This document shows, one piece after another, positions 24,610 through 34,340 of a DNA stretch of 64,000 bases. Position numbers and translations under genes: made by a program. Position 1 is the first letter of the stretch; every line of letters starts with the position of its first letter. The notes beneath the pieces were generated by a model. That model searched no databases and was not told the origin of the DNA. It saw only the letters and a list, made by a program, of their open reading frames with translations. This stretch comes from Sarcodiotheca gaudichaudii (Eukaryota; Rhodophyta; Florideophyceae; Gigartinales; Solieriaceae), in the NCBI GenBank assembly GCA_032355985.1, contig JAUKVZ010000004.1:62001-126000 (forward strand), in the 5' to 3' direction.

Positions 24610-25215
24610 GTGTCGCAGGAAAACCCGCACGGCGCCGAGGGGATGGATGAGCAGCCGTTCACGCTCAAGGGTGGCCGCGAGGGCGTTATCCGCGGCGTGC
24701 GCCTGGCGGACGCTCCTTCGATGCTCGCCATGGAGATCGCGCTGCACGAACGTGGCGACGGGACGATGCAGCTTCTCGATGAGATCTCATCCACAGTGGC
24801 CGAGCAGGAAGCGGCGATCGCGCGATTCATCGATGGCGAGTGGAAAGAGCGCAAGGGCGCTTCGATCGTCGCGGAAGTCGATGGCGAAATGGCCGGCGAA
24901 CTGAATCTCAAGCGCATCCCGCTGGCGCGCCTGTATCACAATGCGCGAATCGGCCTGGGCGTATCGACGGACTTTCAGGGCATGGGTGTCGGCCGTGCGC
25001 TGATGGAGGGTGCGATCCGCTGGGCGCACATGACGCAGCGGGAAGAGGATGTCGGCGTGACGCGCCTGGAGTTGAGCCACATCGGCGATAACGAAAGGGC
25101 GCATGCGCTGTACGAATCCATGGGATTCCGCCAGATCGGCGTGCACACAAACAAGGTGCGCGATCCTGACGGATACATGCGCACGGATATCGATATGGAG
25201 TTGCTGCTGGATTAG
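24610..25215 (+). CDS. GNAT N-acetyltransferase
   Basis: A 201-residue acetyltransferase starting with GTG. The acetyl-CoA-binding block is IGLGVSTDFQGMGVGRALME (about 117-136), with the usual Q/RxxGxG/A loop as Q-G-M-G-V-G, followed by LELSHIGDNERAHALYESMG. Acceptor unknown. Its TAG stop (25213-25215) overlaps the TAA stop of the convergent gene (25212-25214) by two bases. Confidence 0.88.
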   Translation: MSQENPHGAEGMDEQPFTLKGGREGVIRGVRLADAPSMLAMEIALHERGDGTMQLLDEISSTVAEQEAAIARFIDGEWKERKGASIVAEVDGEMAGELNLKRIPLARLYHNARIGLGVSTDFQGMGVGRALMEGAIRWAHMTQREEDVGVTRLELSHIGDNERAHALYESMGFRQIGVHTNKVRDPDGYMRTDIDMELLLD

Positions 25216-25532
25216 CGGCCGCGGCTCTGGCCCGTACGCGGCGTCAGCACACGCACATTCTTCCGCCCCTGCTCATCGGACTCACCCCGAAGCGTACGAC
25301 CCAGACGCGTCAGCGCCCCGGCGATCCACATCGCCAGCGAGATGCAGAGCACAAGAACCAGCAGCGGAATCAGAATCGCCAGAAAGAGCGCGAAGATGAC
25401 CACGCTCGCGAGAATCAGCCCCAGCTTCGCCAGCGGACTCGGATTGGCGGCGGCGGACTGATAGGCCCCGAACGCACTGCGCGTGCGATCGTTGGCGGCG
25501 TTTCGAAGATCGGCGTAGGTAAAACCGGGCAT
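25212..25532 (-). CDS. Small membrane protein, 106 residues
   Basis: Not recognised. The N-terminal 35 residues are polar and include FTYADLRNAANDRTRSAFG. There is a long hydrophobic stretch from about 36 to 75 (LGLILASVVIFALFLAILIP, then LLVLVLCISLAMWIAG) that could be two helices in a hairpin. The C-terminus is basic. No Shine-Dalgarno, but TAAGAT ends 7 nt before the ATG. Confidence 0.7.
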   Translation of the reverse strand: MPGFTYADLRNAANDRTRSAFGAYQSAAANPSPLAKLGLILASVVIFALFLAILIPLLVLVLCISLAMWIAGALTRLGRTLRGESDEQGRKNVRVLTPRTGQSRGR

Positions 25533-25539
25533 ATGTCGA

Positions 25540-25545
25540 ATCTTA
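25540..25545 (-). promoter_or_regulatory. -10-like hexamer TAAGAT before the 106-residue membrane protein gene
   Basis: Minus-strand TAAGAT ends 7 nt before the ATG at 25532, with no Shine-Dalgarno. Confidence 0.4.
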
Positions 25546-25588
25546 CGGAAGCGGGCTCAGGAATTTCCGCCACAAGTGGGGGAGGCAG

Positions 25589-26083
25589 TCAGTTCTCGTC
25601 ATCTTCGCCAACTGATTCCTCATTCTCAGACGAGAGCGCATCACGGCGGGATTTCCCCCCCAGGTACGACTCCAAGCTCAATCTGATCGCATCGCTGAGT
25701 TCGGCGGACCGGCCACGAAGATGTGGAGGCATGCTCATCTCAGCCTCCCAAAGCCACTCGATATCCTCGATCGACTCGGCCGCCAGGCCATCCTCTGGAT
25801 ACGGATTGCCGAACGTCACGATCTCCGTCTCGCACTTCCAGCCCCCGGCAGTCCACTTCGGCTCCGCGACACTCATCGCGCCGACGAAGCGCGGCTGATG
25901 ACCCCTGGTATCGACGATCACCCTCGGCGACGGCGGCGGCTCGTCCATCTCCACAACAGGCGTCTGTGCGAGTTCCCGAGGGTCGATCGTGATCGGGTCA
26001 AGAGGCTGATCCTGAGCCGCCACGAGCACGCACAACATCGGGATACCCAACACGATCAACGTTCTGCCGGAATCGTCGGCCAT
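25589..26083 (-). CDS. Hypothetical exported protein, 164 residues
   Basis: Not recognised. It starts with a likely signal sequence (TLIVLGIPMLCVLVAAQ). The mature part is acidic and contains FVGAMSVAEPKWTAGGWKCE and IEDIEWLWEAEMSMPPHLRG. Its tail is rich in Ser, Glu and Asp. It precedes the 106-residue membrane protein gene on the same strand, 56 nt apart, and is divergent from dnaE. Confidence 0.6.
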   Translation of the reverse strand: MADDSGRTLIVLGIPMLCVLVAAQDQPLDPITIDPRELAQTPVVEMDEPPPSPRVIVDTRGHQPRFVGAMSVAEPKWTAGGWKCETEIVTFGNPYPEDGLAAESIEDIEWLWEAEMSMPPHLRGRSAELSDAIRLSLESYLGGKSRRDALSSENEESVGEDDEN

Positions 26084-26288
26084 GGCGGGCCGCCTTTCGA
26101 TGTGGGACGGACGCCGGATGTACGGCGCCCCCTCGTTTTAGGTTCGGCTGTCTGGGTGGATTCACAAAACGAAACAAGCGTCAGCCAAACGGGCTCTTCC
26201 TGTGAATCTCCTGTCCACAGCGACCCGCGCGGGCGCGGCGTGAGTATGCTGTCCCGGGTAGTCATCAAACCCCAACAGGTCGCCTCGA

Positions 26289-28159
26289 ATGCCCGCAGAT
26301 GCCCAAGATGTCGTAGACGGGAACGCCATCCCGCGTGATGAGCAGTTCACCCATCTGCACCTCCACACGGAGTATTCGCTCCTCGATGGCGGCAACCGCA
26401 TCGACAAGCTGATCAGCCGCGTCAAAGAACTCGGCATGACCAGCGTGGCGATTACCGACCACGGCAATCTCTTCGGGGCGCTCGCCTTCGCGCAGGAAGC
26501 GAAGAATCAGGGCGTCAAGCCCATTCTCGGCTGCGAGGCCTACGTCGCGCCGGGGCCGCGAGAGGATCGCACACACACCGGCGTCATGGATGGCGGCTAT
26601 CACCTCGTCCTGCTCGCCGAGAATGCGACCGGCTGGCGAAATCTCATGCGCCTCGCCTCAGAGGCGTATCTGACCGGGTTCTACTACAAGCCGCGGATCG
26701 ATCGGGCGCTGCTTGAAGAGTGCGGCGACGGCCTGATCGCCATCAATGGCCACCTGGGCAGCGAGCTTGCCTTCCATCTGACGCGCTTCGAGCGTTCCAA
26801 TGATGATCGCCACTGGCAGGAAGCGATCGACGTCGCGAAGTGGCATCAGAAGGTCTTCAAGCCGGGCGACAAGGGGCCGCGCTTTTATGTCGAGCTGCAG
26901 CGTCATATCGACGAGCAGAACGTCATCAATCCGCTGCTGATCAAGCTGGCGCGAGAGCTGGATCTGCCCATCGTCGCCGACAACGACGCTCACTTCCTGC
27001 TGCCCGAATCGCACGATGCGCATGACACGCTCATCTGCATCTCGATGGGCAAGATCAAGAATGACGACCAGCGACTGCGATATCCCAAAGAGCTCTACGT
27101 CAAGAGCCCGCAGGAGATGCGTGAGCTCTTCCACGACATTCCCGAAGCGATCGACAACACAGTGGAGATCGCCGAGCGCTGCGAAGCGGACATTGAGTTC
27201 GGCAGCTTTGCGCCGGTCGTGCGCGTCGTGCGCCCCCAGACGCGGCGGGCCTGGACCGAAGGCGACGATCTCACCGAGTGGTTCAAGGCCTTCTGCACCG
27301 ACTACACACTCGAGCCCTTCACCGAGGGTGAAGATCACGAGTCGGCTGATGAACTGAAGGCCGAGTGCGACGCCGCATTGCGCGAGCTGTGCGAAGCGGG
27401 ATTGATCTGGCGCTACGGATCTTCATTTGCCCCCGGCGCGCCGGAGCCCGAGAGCGAAGCCGATCGCCAGCGCATGGCGGACATCCGCGCGCGGCTTGAT
27501 CGCGAACTGGGCGTGCTGATCGAAAAGTCCATCAGCGCCTACTTCCTCATCGTGTGGGATTTCGTCAACTGGGGCCGCCAGCGCGGCATTCCGGCCATGG
27601 CGCGTGGATCGGGCGTCGGCACCATGGTCGGCTATCTGCTCGGCCTGTCCAACGCCTGCCCGGTGAAGTACGGCCTGCTCTTTGAACGCTTCACCGATCC
27701 CGATCGAAGCGAATATCCCGATATCGATATCGATCTCTGCCAGAACGGGCGCGGCGACGTGCTTAACTACGTGCGCGAGAAATACGGGCACGTCGCGCAG
27801 ATCATCACCTTCGGAACGCTCAAGGCGCGAGCGGCAGTGCGCGATGTTGGTCGCGTGCTCGATCTGCCGCTGCCCGATGTCGACAAGATCGCCAAGCTCA
27901 TCCCTGAAGAGCTGAAGATGACGCTCGACAAGGCGCTCAAGCAGGAGCCGGAGCTCAAGAAGCTGTACGACGAGGATGATCGCATCCAGCGCGTCATCGA
28001 CAACGCGCGCCACATCGAAGGCCAGGCGAGACACGCTTCGGTGCATGCCGCCGGCGTGATCGTCGCGACGCGACCATTGCACGAAATCGTCCCGCTCTAC
28101 AAGGCGCCCGGCTCGGATGACATCGTCACGCAATGGGACGGCCCATCATGTGAGCGCGT

Positions 28160-28192
<33 letters not shown>

Positions 28193-30134
28193 CACGCTCA
28201 GCACCGTCGAGCGCGCCAAGCAGCTCATCCGGGAAGGCCTCGATGACGATGCGATCTGGAATGCCGTCGGCAGAACGCCCGGCGACGGGCCGCATCCACT
28301 GGATCTCGAACGGCTGACGTATGACGATCCGAAGGTCTTCGAACTCTTCCAGCGCGCAGATACAACGGGCGTCTTCCAGTTTGAATCCGGCGGCATGCGT
28401 CGACTGCTGGTCGAGATGAAGCCGGATCGCCTCGAAGATCTCATCGCCGCCAACGCGCTCTTCCGGCCCGGCCCGATGGATCTCATCCCTGCGTACAACC
28501 GGCGCAAGCATGGCGAAGAGGCTGTGCCCAAGGTGCACGAAATCGTCGATCGCTTCACTGCCGACACGTACGGCGTGATGGTCTATCAGGAACAGGTGAT
28601 GCAGATCGTCCACGAGCTGGGCGGCATCCCGCTTCGTGCCGCGTACTCGCTCATCAAGGCGATCAGCAAGAAGAAGAGCAAGATCATCGACGCCGAGCGC
28701 CCCGGCTTCATCGAAGGCGCCGTCGAAAAAGGCCTCAGCAGGAAAGACGCCGACGAGCTCTTCGAGTTGATTCTCAAGTTCGCCGGCTACGGCTTCAACA
28801 AGAGTCACTCCACGGCGTACGCGATCGTCGCGTATCAGACCGCCTTCCTGAAGACGTACTTCCCCAACCAGTACATGTCGGCCTTCCTGACATTTGAAAG
28901 CGCCGCGCAGAAGACGTCGGACTGGATTCCGTATCTTGAGGATTGCCGCCGCACGGTCTTCCCCGATGGCCATGTCGGCATCGAGGTGAAGCAGCCGGAT
29001 GTCAATCTCTCGCAGGCGGACTTCGCGGTTGTCTTCGATCCCGACGAGACGCCATCGAATGTGACGGGCCATGTGCGTTTCGGTCTTCGCGCGATCAAGG
29101 GCGTCGGCTCTCGCGCGATCGAGGCGATTGTCGAGGAACGCGAGAAAAACGGGCCATACAAGTCGCTGCACGATTTCTGCGAGCGCGTGCCGCCGGGCGT
29201 CGTCAATCGAGCGACGATCGAGGCGCTGATCAAATGCAGCGCGTTTGACAATGTGCATTCGCGCGAAGATCGCGCCGCGATGTGCGCCACGATCGAAAGC
29301 GCGCTTTCAGCCGGTCAGACGCTGGCGAAGGATCGCGCGGCAGGCCAGGCGGCGCTCTTCGGTGGGGGCGATGGCGCCGCCGAAGAAGCTGCCGAAGCGC
29401 CTTCGCCGCCTTTGATGCGCATCGGCGCATGGTCGGAGCAGGACACACTCGCATTCGAAAAAGATGCGCTGGGGTTCTATGTCTCCAGCCATCCCCTTGA
29501 TCGCTGGCGCGATCGCATCGAGGAGTTCAGCACTATCGATTCGCGCTCCATCAAGGAAGTTGCGCAGGATCGAAACGCCATCTTCGGCGGGCTTGTGCAG
29601 TCGCTTCGACCGGTCGTCGTCCGCAACGGGCGCTCGGCTGGCAAGAAAATGGCCATCGTCACGATGGAGGACTGGCATGGCGTCGTCGAAGCCGTGCTCT
29701 TCGTCGAAACATTCGCCCGCTTTGGTGATGCGCTCAAATCCGACGATATTGTCTTCCTCAAGGGCAAGATCGATCACTCTCGCGGCGACGCTCAGCTCAT
29801 CGTCGACAGCGTCACGCCCATTGATCAGGCGCCCGAGCAACTGGCCACGTCCCTGGAGCTCGTGCTCGATGATGATCGGCTCAACGGCGAGGGCGCACAG
29901 ACGCTGCAGATCGTCAAAGGTCTGATCAGCTCCGAAGGCCGACCCGGGCCCGGCATGAAGGATGTGCCGCTGCGATTCACCGTCGTCTCCGGCGGCGCCC
30001 GTGTGCATCTCAGCGCTGGCGCACGCACGAAGGTCGCGCCGACCGATGCGCTTATCCGCATGCTGCAGCAATCACTCGGCGAAGAAAACGTGCGCGTGCG
30101 CGGCGAGCGCACGCTGACAACCACCGGCGTCTGA
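26289..30134 (+). CDS. dnaE: DNA polymerase III alpha subunit
   Basis: Replicative DNA polymerase of family C, 1281 residues. Order of domains: PHP domain from about 20 (FTHLHLHTEYSLLDGGNRID, then SVAITDHGNLFGA); polymerase core with GSGVGTMVGYLLGLS and the catalytic aspartates in PDIDIDLCQNGRGDV (residues 478-482); ARHASVHAAGVIV; FRPGPMDLIPAYNRRKHGEE; YQEQVMQIVHELGG and FNKSHSTAYAIVAYQTAFLK; a helix-hairpin-helix region (RAIKGVGSRAIEAIVEE) near 940; and an OB domain (KKMAIVTMEDWHGVVEAVLF) near 1120-1190. The ATG is far from any Shine-Dalgarno; a TATGCT hexamer lies about 40 nt upstream. Confidence 0.98.
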
Positions 30135-30152
30135 CACTTCGAATCCAGCTTG

Positions 30153-30974
30153 TCAGGAATCCGAGCCGTCCGCGTGACGCGCTTCCTGCCGCTCTGTGAC
30201 ACACGTCAGCAGAAATCGCCCATCCTCAGCCTGCATGCCGAGAATGCGCACCTGCCTGCCATCTTCCAGACGGATCACGGCATCCGGCGCCAGTGGCTCA
30301 ACGCCTTCCAGAGCGCTGAGCACATGATTGGCCGTTTCGCTCTCACGCATGTCATCCGGCAGCCAGTCGCGCAGCTTGGGAACCGTCCATCGTCTCGGCA
30401 GATCAAGCCTTCCGGCAGACGCAGCGGAAATGGGCAGCCACAATGAACCGTCCTCACCGAGCATCGGCGTCACGGTGGCCGCGACGATCTGATTCGTGCC
30501 GTCTGACACGATGCGGAAGCCAAGCGAGAACGAGCCCTCGGCAAACTCCGCCTGCACTTCCTGAAGCTCATCCGGCCAAGGCATGTCCTTGTTGAGCATC
30601 CACTTGGGAAGTTTGGCGTTCAGCCAGGCGTTTGCCTCTTCCGCTTCGATCTTGATCGTCCACGGATCGCCGATGTCGCGCCGCTTGTGAAACGTATTGA
30701 GCAGACCGCGCTCCACGCGCTCGGCAAGATCAATCGTGCCGGGATCCTCCGGCGTCACATCGCGCCACCAGTGCGGCTGATCATCCATCAGCGACACCAG
30801 CGCGATCACCGAAAGACTCGCCGCCCCGATGGCCACCAGCGTCACGCCAATCAGCGCTCGCCGAACGATATCGAATGAAACGAATCGACCGAGGCGATCA
30901 AACGCACGGCGCATCGCATCCGCGGCTCGCGACGCGAGAACATGAACGGCGACGTGCGGACTCCGAGGCGGCAT
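30153..30974 (-). CDS. Membrane-anchored protein of unknown function
   Basis: A 273-residue protein with one N-terminal membrane helix at about 40-64 (ALIGVTLVAIGAASLSVIAL) and a soluble domain outside or inside the membrane with the pieces LNAKLPKWMLNKDMPWPDEL and FSLGFRIVSDGTNQIVAATV. No family is recognised. It is the last gene of a probable four-gene minus-strand unit with the two ketosynthases and the GxxExxY protein, starting 45 nt after the ketosynthase stop, but nothing in it suggests a lipid enzyme. Confidence 0.7.
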   Translation of the reverse strand: MPPRSPHVAVHVLASRAADAMRRAFDRLGRFVSFDIVRRALIGVTLVAIGAASLSVIALVSLMDDQPHWWRDVTPEDPGTIDLAERVERGLLNTFHKRRDIGDPWTIKIEAEEANAWLNAKLPKWMLNKDMPWPDELQEVQAEFAEGSFSLGFRIVSDGTNQIVAATVTPMLGEDGSLWLPISAASAGRLDLPRRWTVPKLRDWLPDDMRESETANHVLSALEGVEPLAPDAVIRLEDGRQVRILGMQAEDGRFLLTCVTERQEARHADGSDS

Positions 30975-31019
30975 GCTTCTGACGACGCCCTCAGGATCGG
31001 CCGGAGCCGATCGGTTGGC

Positions 31020-32387
31020 TCAGGCTGTGAATCGCCGGAGAATGAGTGTGTTGTTCTGACCACCGAAGCCGAAGCTGTTGCTCAGCGCGACATCCACGCC
31101 GCCCTGCGCCTTGAGATCACGCGCTTCATTCGGGATGTAGTCCAGATCGCATTCCGGATCGGGCGAGTTCAGATTGATGGTCGGCGGCACGCTTCCCGTA
31201 CGTATCGCCTGCACGCAGGTGATCGCCTCCACGGCGCCCGCGGCCGCAATCAGATGACCCATCATCGACTTGATCGAACTGACCGGAATCTCCGGCGCGC
31301 TGTCCTTGAAGACGGCGCGAAGCCCGCGCGTCTCGATCGAATCATTCTCGCTCGTGCCCGTGCCATGCGCCGAGACGTAGTGCACCGGCGGACGGCCGGA
31401 GGCGTCCCTGGAAAGCGGATCAATCCCCGCCTGCTCCAGCGCCTGCGCCATGGAAGCCTGTGCGCCGGCGCCATCAGGCTGTATATCCGTAATGCGAAAG
31501 GCGTCCGCCGACGAACCGAAGCCGACAATCTCCGCCAGCGGCGTCGCGCCGCGCTGCTGCGCATGCTCGAGCGTTTCGAGAATCAGAATCCCCGCGCCTT
31601 CGCCCATGACGAATCCATCGCGATCCACACTGAACGGGCGGCAGGCGCCCTGCGGGTTCTCCTGATGCGACGACAGCGCCGTCAGCCGAATGAACCCGGT
31701 GATGCCAAGCGGATGCAGCATCGTGTGCGAGCCGCCGGCGATCATCACATCGGCGCCGCCACGCTTGATGACCTCCGACGCTTCGCCGATCGCCTGCGTG
31801 GAGGCGGCGCACGCCGTCAGACAGTTGTAGCAGGGGCCTCCAACGCCGAACGCCTCCGCGAGGTGGCTCATCGGCTGATTCGGCTCCTGCTCGATCTCGC
31901 GCGCCGGCGTCATGCGCTCGAAGGCTTCCTTCGCCCAGCGCTGCATGTCCATCGTGCGCGACTCGGGCTGCCACGAAAGCATGTTGATCGTCGAGAACGC
32001 ATCAAAGTCCGGCGGGCCTTCGCCTGAACCGAGATAGATGCCAAGGCGGCTGCGATTGATCGCGCCATTCTGGCTCACATCCTCAGTCAGCGCATCGCCC
32101 AGGCCGGCGTCCTTCCACGCACGAGACGCAGCGGCAAGCGTGAAGCGACTGTTGATCAGCGCATCAGCATGCCGCGACGGATCCTTGAAGCATGCGGAAA
32201 GATCCGGATCCTCCGACTGCGCCGCAAAGTTCGTCGAAAAGGTCTCCGCCTCGAAACGTGTGATCGGCCCCACGCCCGAGTCGCCGCGCAGCAGCCGCTC
32301 CCACACGCCGTCGATCTGCTCGCCAAGCGGCGTATGCCAGCCGACGCCGGTGATGACCACCCTGATTGGCTTCTCGCCCGCGCTCAC
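31020..32387 (-). CDS. Beta-ketoacyl synthase, FabF-like, catalytic residues intact
   Basis: Condensing enzyme that extends acyl chains by two carbons from malonyl-ACP. The 455 residues carry the full Cys-His-His set: Cys193 in NCLTACAASTQA, His341 in SAHGTGTSEND, Lys373 and His378 in SIKSMMGHLIAAAG. The end reads SNSFGFGGQNNTL as in FabF. A GTG start overlaps the stop of the upstream GxxExxY gene (GTGA), so translation is coupled. Because another ketosynthase lies in the same unit and no fab cluster is present, it may belong to a dedicated polyketide or unusual-lipid pathway rather than housekeeping synthesis. Confidence 0.92.
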   Translation of the reverse strand: MSAGEKPIRVVITGVGWHTPLGEQIDGVWERLLRGDSGVGPITRFEAETFSTNFAAQSEDPDLSACFKDPSRHADALINSRFTLAAASRAWKDAGLGDALTEDVSQNGAINRSRLGIYLGSGEGPPDFDAFSTINMLSWQPESRTMDMQRWAKEAFERMTPAREIEQEPNQPMSHLAEAFGVGGPCYNCLTACAASTQAIGEASEVIKRGGADVMIAGGSHTMLHPLGITGFIRLTALSSHQENPQGACRPFSVDRDGFVMGEGAGILILETLEHAQQRGATPLAEIVGFGSSADAFRITDIQPDGAGAQASMAQALEQAGIDPLSRDASGRPPVHYVSAHGTGTSENDSIETRGLRAVFKDSAPEIPVSSIKSMMGHLIAAAGAVEAITCVQAIRTGSVPPTINLNSPDPECDLDYIPNEARDLKAQGGVDVALSNSFGFGGQNNTLILRRFTA

Positions 32388-32878
32388 TCGTCGTCACTCT
32401 CACTCACGCCGGCGCCCGCAAGCTGCTCGCCGTGCTCATGCTCGCGCGTGGCGCTGAGCTTGTCCGGATTCAATACGCGCACCAGCCCGTCCTTCAGACG
32501 GCGCTCGGCAAAGTTGATGATCAGCCCAAGCTCCAGATCCGCGGCTCGCAACTGCGCGCGAAGCTTCGTGCGATCAAAGCCGTCGATCTCGCGATGCTCA
32601 GCAAGCAGCTCCACCGCAAAGCGATCGTTGACGTACATATTGATCTTGTGCGTGCCGACTTCATGATCCTTGTATCGCACCGCGACGGCGTGATCGAGAG
32701 CGTAGGGCACACCGAGATCATCAAGCTCGATGCACAAGGCGCGCTCGTACACGCCGCGCTCGAAGCCGGGTCCAAGCGCCTTGTGCACTTCGATCGCCGC
32801 GCCGATCACCTGGCGGCTGACATTGGTCAGCGCCGGATCGAGATCTTCAATCGGTGTCGCTCGTCGCTGATGAGGCAT
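32384..32878 (-). CDS. GxxExxY protein (PD-(D/E)XK-like)
   Basis: A 164-residue member of the GxxExxY family. The naming motif is in VHKALGPGFERGVYERALCI (about residues 31-50: G-F-E-R-G-V-Y). The later conserved part is seen in GLIINFAERRLKDGLVRVLN. The family is linked to the PD-(D/E)XK nuclease fold by profile comparisons, but no activity is established. GGAG lies 9 nt before the ATG. It sits between two ketosynthase genes, 50 nt after the first and overlapping the second, an unusual setting. Confidence 0.9.
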   Translation of the reverse strand: MPHQRRATPIEDLDPALTNVSRQVIGAAIEVHKALGPGFERGVYERALCIELDDLGVPYALDHAVAVRYKDHEVGTHKINMYVNDRFAVELLAEHREIDGFDRTKLRAQLRAADLELGLIINFAERRLKDGLVRVLNPDKLSATREHEHGEQLAGAGVSESDDE

Positions 32879-32928
32879 GTGGAAGCTTCTCCATAGAGTT
32901 GAGAGTCAAGAGAAAGGGTTGAATCCGT

Positions 32929-34236
32929 TCAAGCGGAAGAAAGCACGATCGCCGCGTTCTGACCACCCAGCGCATTGGTGCAGACAAGCACATTGCGCAG
33001 CTGCGCATCGCGCTGCGGCGCCGGCCCGACCTGCAGATCCGATGGTGGCTCGCCGGTATGCAATCGCGCCGGAAGCGTTTGATGATGACAACACAAAGCG
33101 CCGACACACAGCGCCAAAGCGCCCTCGCCGGCCATCGTCTCGCCGATCGAAGGCGTCGTCGTCACGAGCGGAATGTCCTTCAGACGATCGCCAAATACCG
33201 TTCGCAACGCCGCGGCTTCCTGGGCGTCCATGTCGGGAATGCCCGAGCCGTGCGGCACAATCGCGTCAATCTGCGAAGCCTCGATGCCCGCATGCTCCAG
33301 TGCGGCGTTGATCGCATTGATCAGCCCGCCGGCGCGTCGCTGCGCATCGCCTGATCGAGGCGACTGTCCGGCGCCGAAACCCGTGATCTCCGCGTACATG
33401 CGAGCGCCGCGCTTCTCGGCGCACTGACGCTCTTCAAGACTGATCAGCCCGGCGCCCTCGCCCATCAGTGAGCCCGTCGCGCTTGTGTCATAGGGGCGCA
33501 CAAAATCCAGCGCCTCGGTTGATCCATTCGTCTGCGCCAGGCGCCCGACCAGACCCATCCGCACCATGCCGACGGGATTGATCTTCGATTCGGCGCCGCC
33601 GCTGAAACACATATCCGCATGCCCGCGCTGAATCACACGCATCGACTCGCCGACGCTCAGCAGGCCCGACGCCTCAGCGCACGTGATCGTGTTCGAAGGC
33701 CCCTGCGCATCGTGGAGAATCGTCACATGGCAGGCCAGCATGTTGGGCAGATACTTCAGCAGCCACAGCGGCGGCAGATTGTTGATCGCGCCCTCGCCCC
33801 ACGCCTTGGGATCGAAAAGCCCATCCTCTTTCTGCGCCGTGTACAGCGCCATCGTCACTTCGTCGATGTCGCAGTTGATCAGCCCCGCCCCGATGTGGCA
33901 GCCCACGCGCGACGGCGCATAGGTCGGCGCCTCTTCACCTTCGGAGGCCTTGGTGACCAGGCCGGCGTCCTCAACCAGAGCATCCGCGGCGCCGACCGCC
34001 AGCTCGATATCCCGAGCCATCACCTTCACGGCCTTGCGATAGCTCTTGGGCACCAGCTTCCGCGCGGAGAAATCGGGCGCTTCGGCCGCCAGGCGGCAGG
34101 GAAACCCGGACGCGTCGAATCCCTCGATCGGGCGAAGGCTCGTCTCCCCGGACAGCAGCCCTTCCCAGAGCGAGGACGCCCCGAGGCCGAAGCCGGAGAC
34201 CGCGCCGAGACCAGTGATGACAACTCTGCGAGACAT
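32929..34236 (-). CDS. Beta-ketoacyl synthase-like protein with a changed active site
   Basis: Ketosynthase fold, 435 residues from the ATG at 34236 (MSRRVVITGLGAVSGFGLG). The nucleophile is kept (Cys186 in NTITCAEASG) and the first histidine too (His329 in VPHGSGIPDMD). The second catalytic histidine, expected in a KSxxGHxxxAxG block, is Glu366 in TTTPSIGETMAGEGA, and the conserved lysine is Thr361. This could be a chain-length-factor-like partner of the intact ketosynthase downstream, though classical factors lose the cysteine instead. It opens a probable four-gene unit. A TACACT hexamer ends 9 nt before the ATG. Confidence 0.87.
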   Translation of the reverse strand: MSRRVVITGLGAVSGFGLGASSLWEGLLSGETSLRPIEGFDASGFPCRLAAEAPDFSARKLVPKSYRKAVKVMARDIELAVGAADALVEDAGLVTKASEGEEAPTYAPSRVGCHIGAGLINCDIDEVTMALYTAQKEDGLFDPKAWGEGAINNLPPLWLLKYLPNMLACHVTILHDAQGPSNTITCAEASGLLSVGESMRVIQRGHADMCFSGGAESKINPVGMVRMGLVGRLAQTNGSTEALDFVRPYDTSATGSLMGEGAGLISLEERQCAEKRGARMYAEITGFGAGQSPRSGDAQRRAGGLINAINAALEHAGIEASQIDAIVPHGSGIPDMDAQEAAALRTVFGDRLKDIPLVTTTPSIGETMAGEGALALCVGALCCHHQTLPARLHTGEPPSDLQVGPAPQRDAQLRNVLVCTNALGGQNAAIVLSSA

Positions 34237-34245
34237 GAAGGGCCA

Positions 34246-34251
34246 AGTGTA
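34246..34251 (-). promoter_or_regulatory. -10-like hexamer TACACT before the ketosynthase unit
   Basis: Minus-strand TACACT ends 9 nt before the ATG at 34236, with no Shine-Dalgarno. It would drive the whole four-gene unit. Confidence 0.4.
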
Positions 34252-34325
34252 GCGAAGCGCAGGCGCGCGAATCCACCAATGCAGCCAGGGGCCGTCCACC
34301 CCTCCGACAAGGCCGCACAGCCCGG

Positions 34326-34331
34326 TACCAT
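34326..34331 (+). promoter_or_regulatory. -10-like hexamer TACCAT before gatB
   Basis: TACCAT ends 9 nt before the gatB ATG, with no Shine-Dalgarno. Confidence 0.35.
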
Positions 34332-34340
34332 GCCCCCATC

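Noticed and set aside
28146-29258. 370-codon minus-strand frame opposite dnaE
   Set aside because: Antisense shadow of dnaE without a plausible start or domain.
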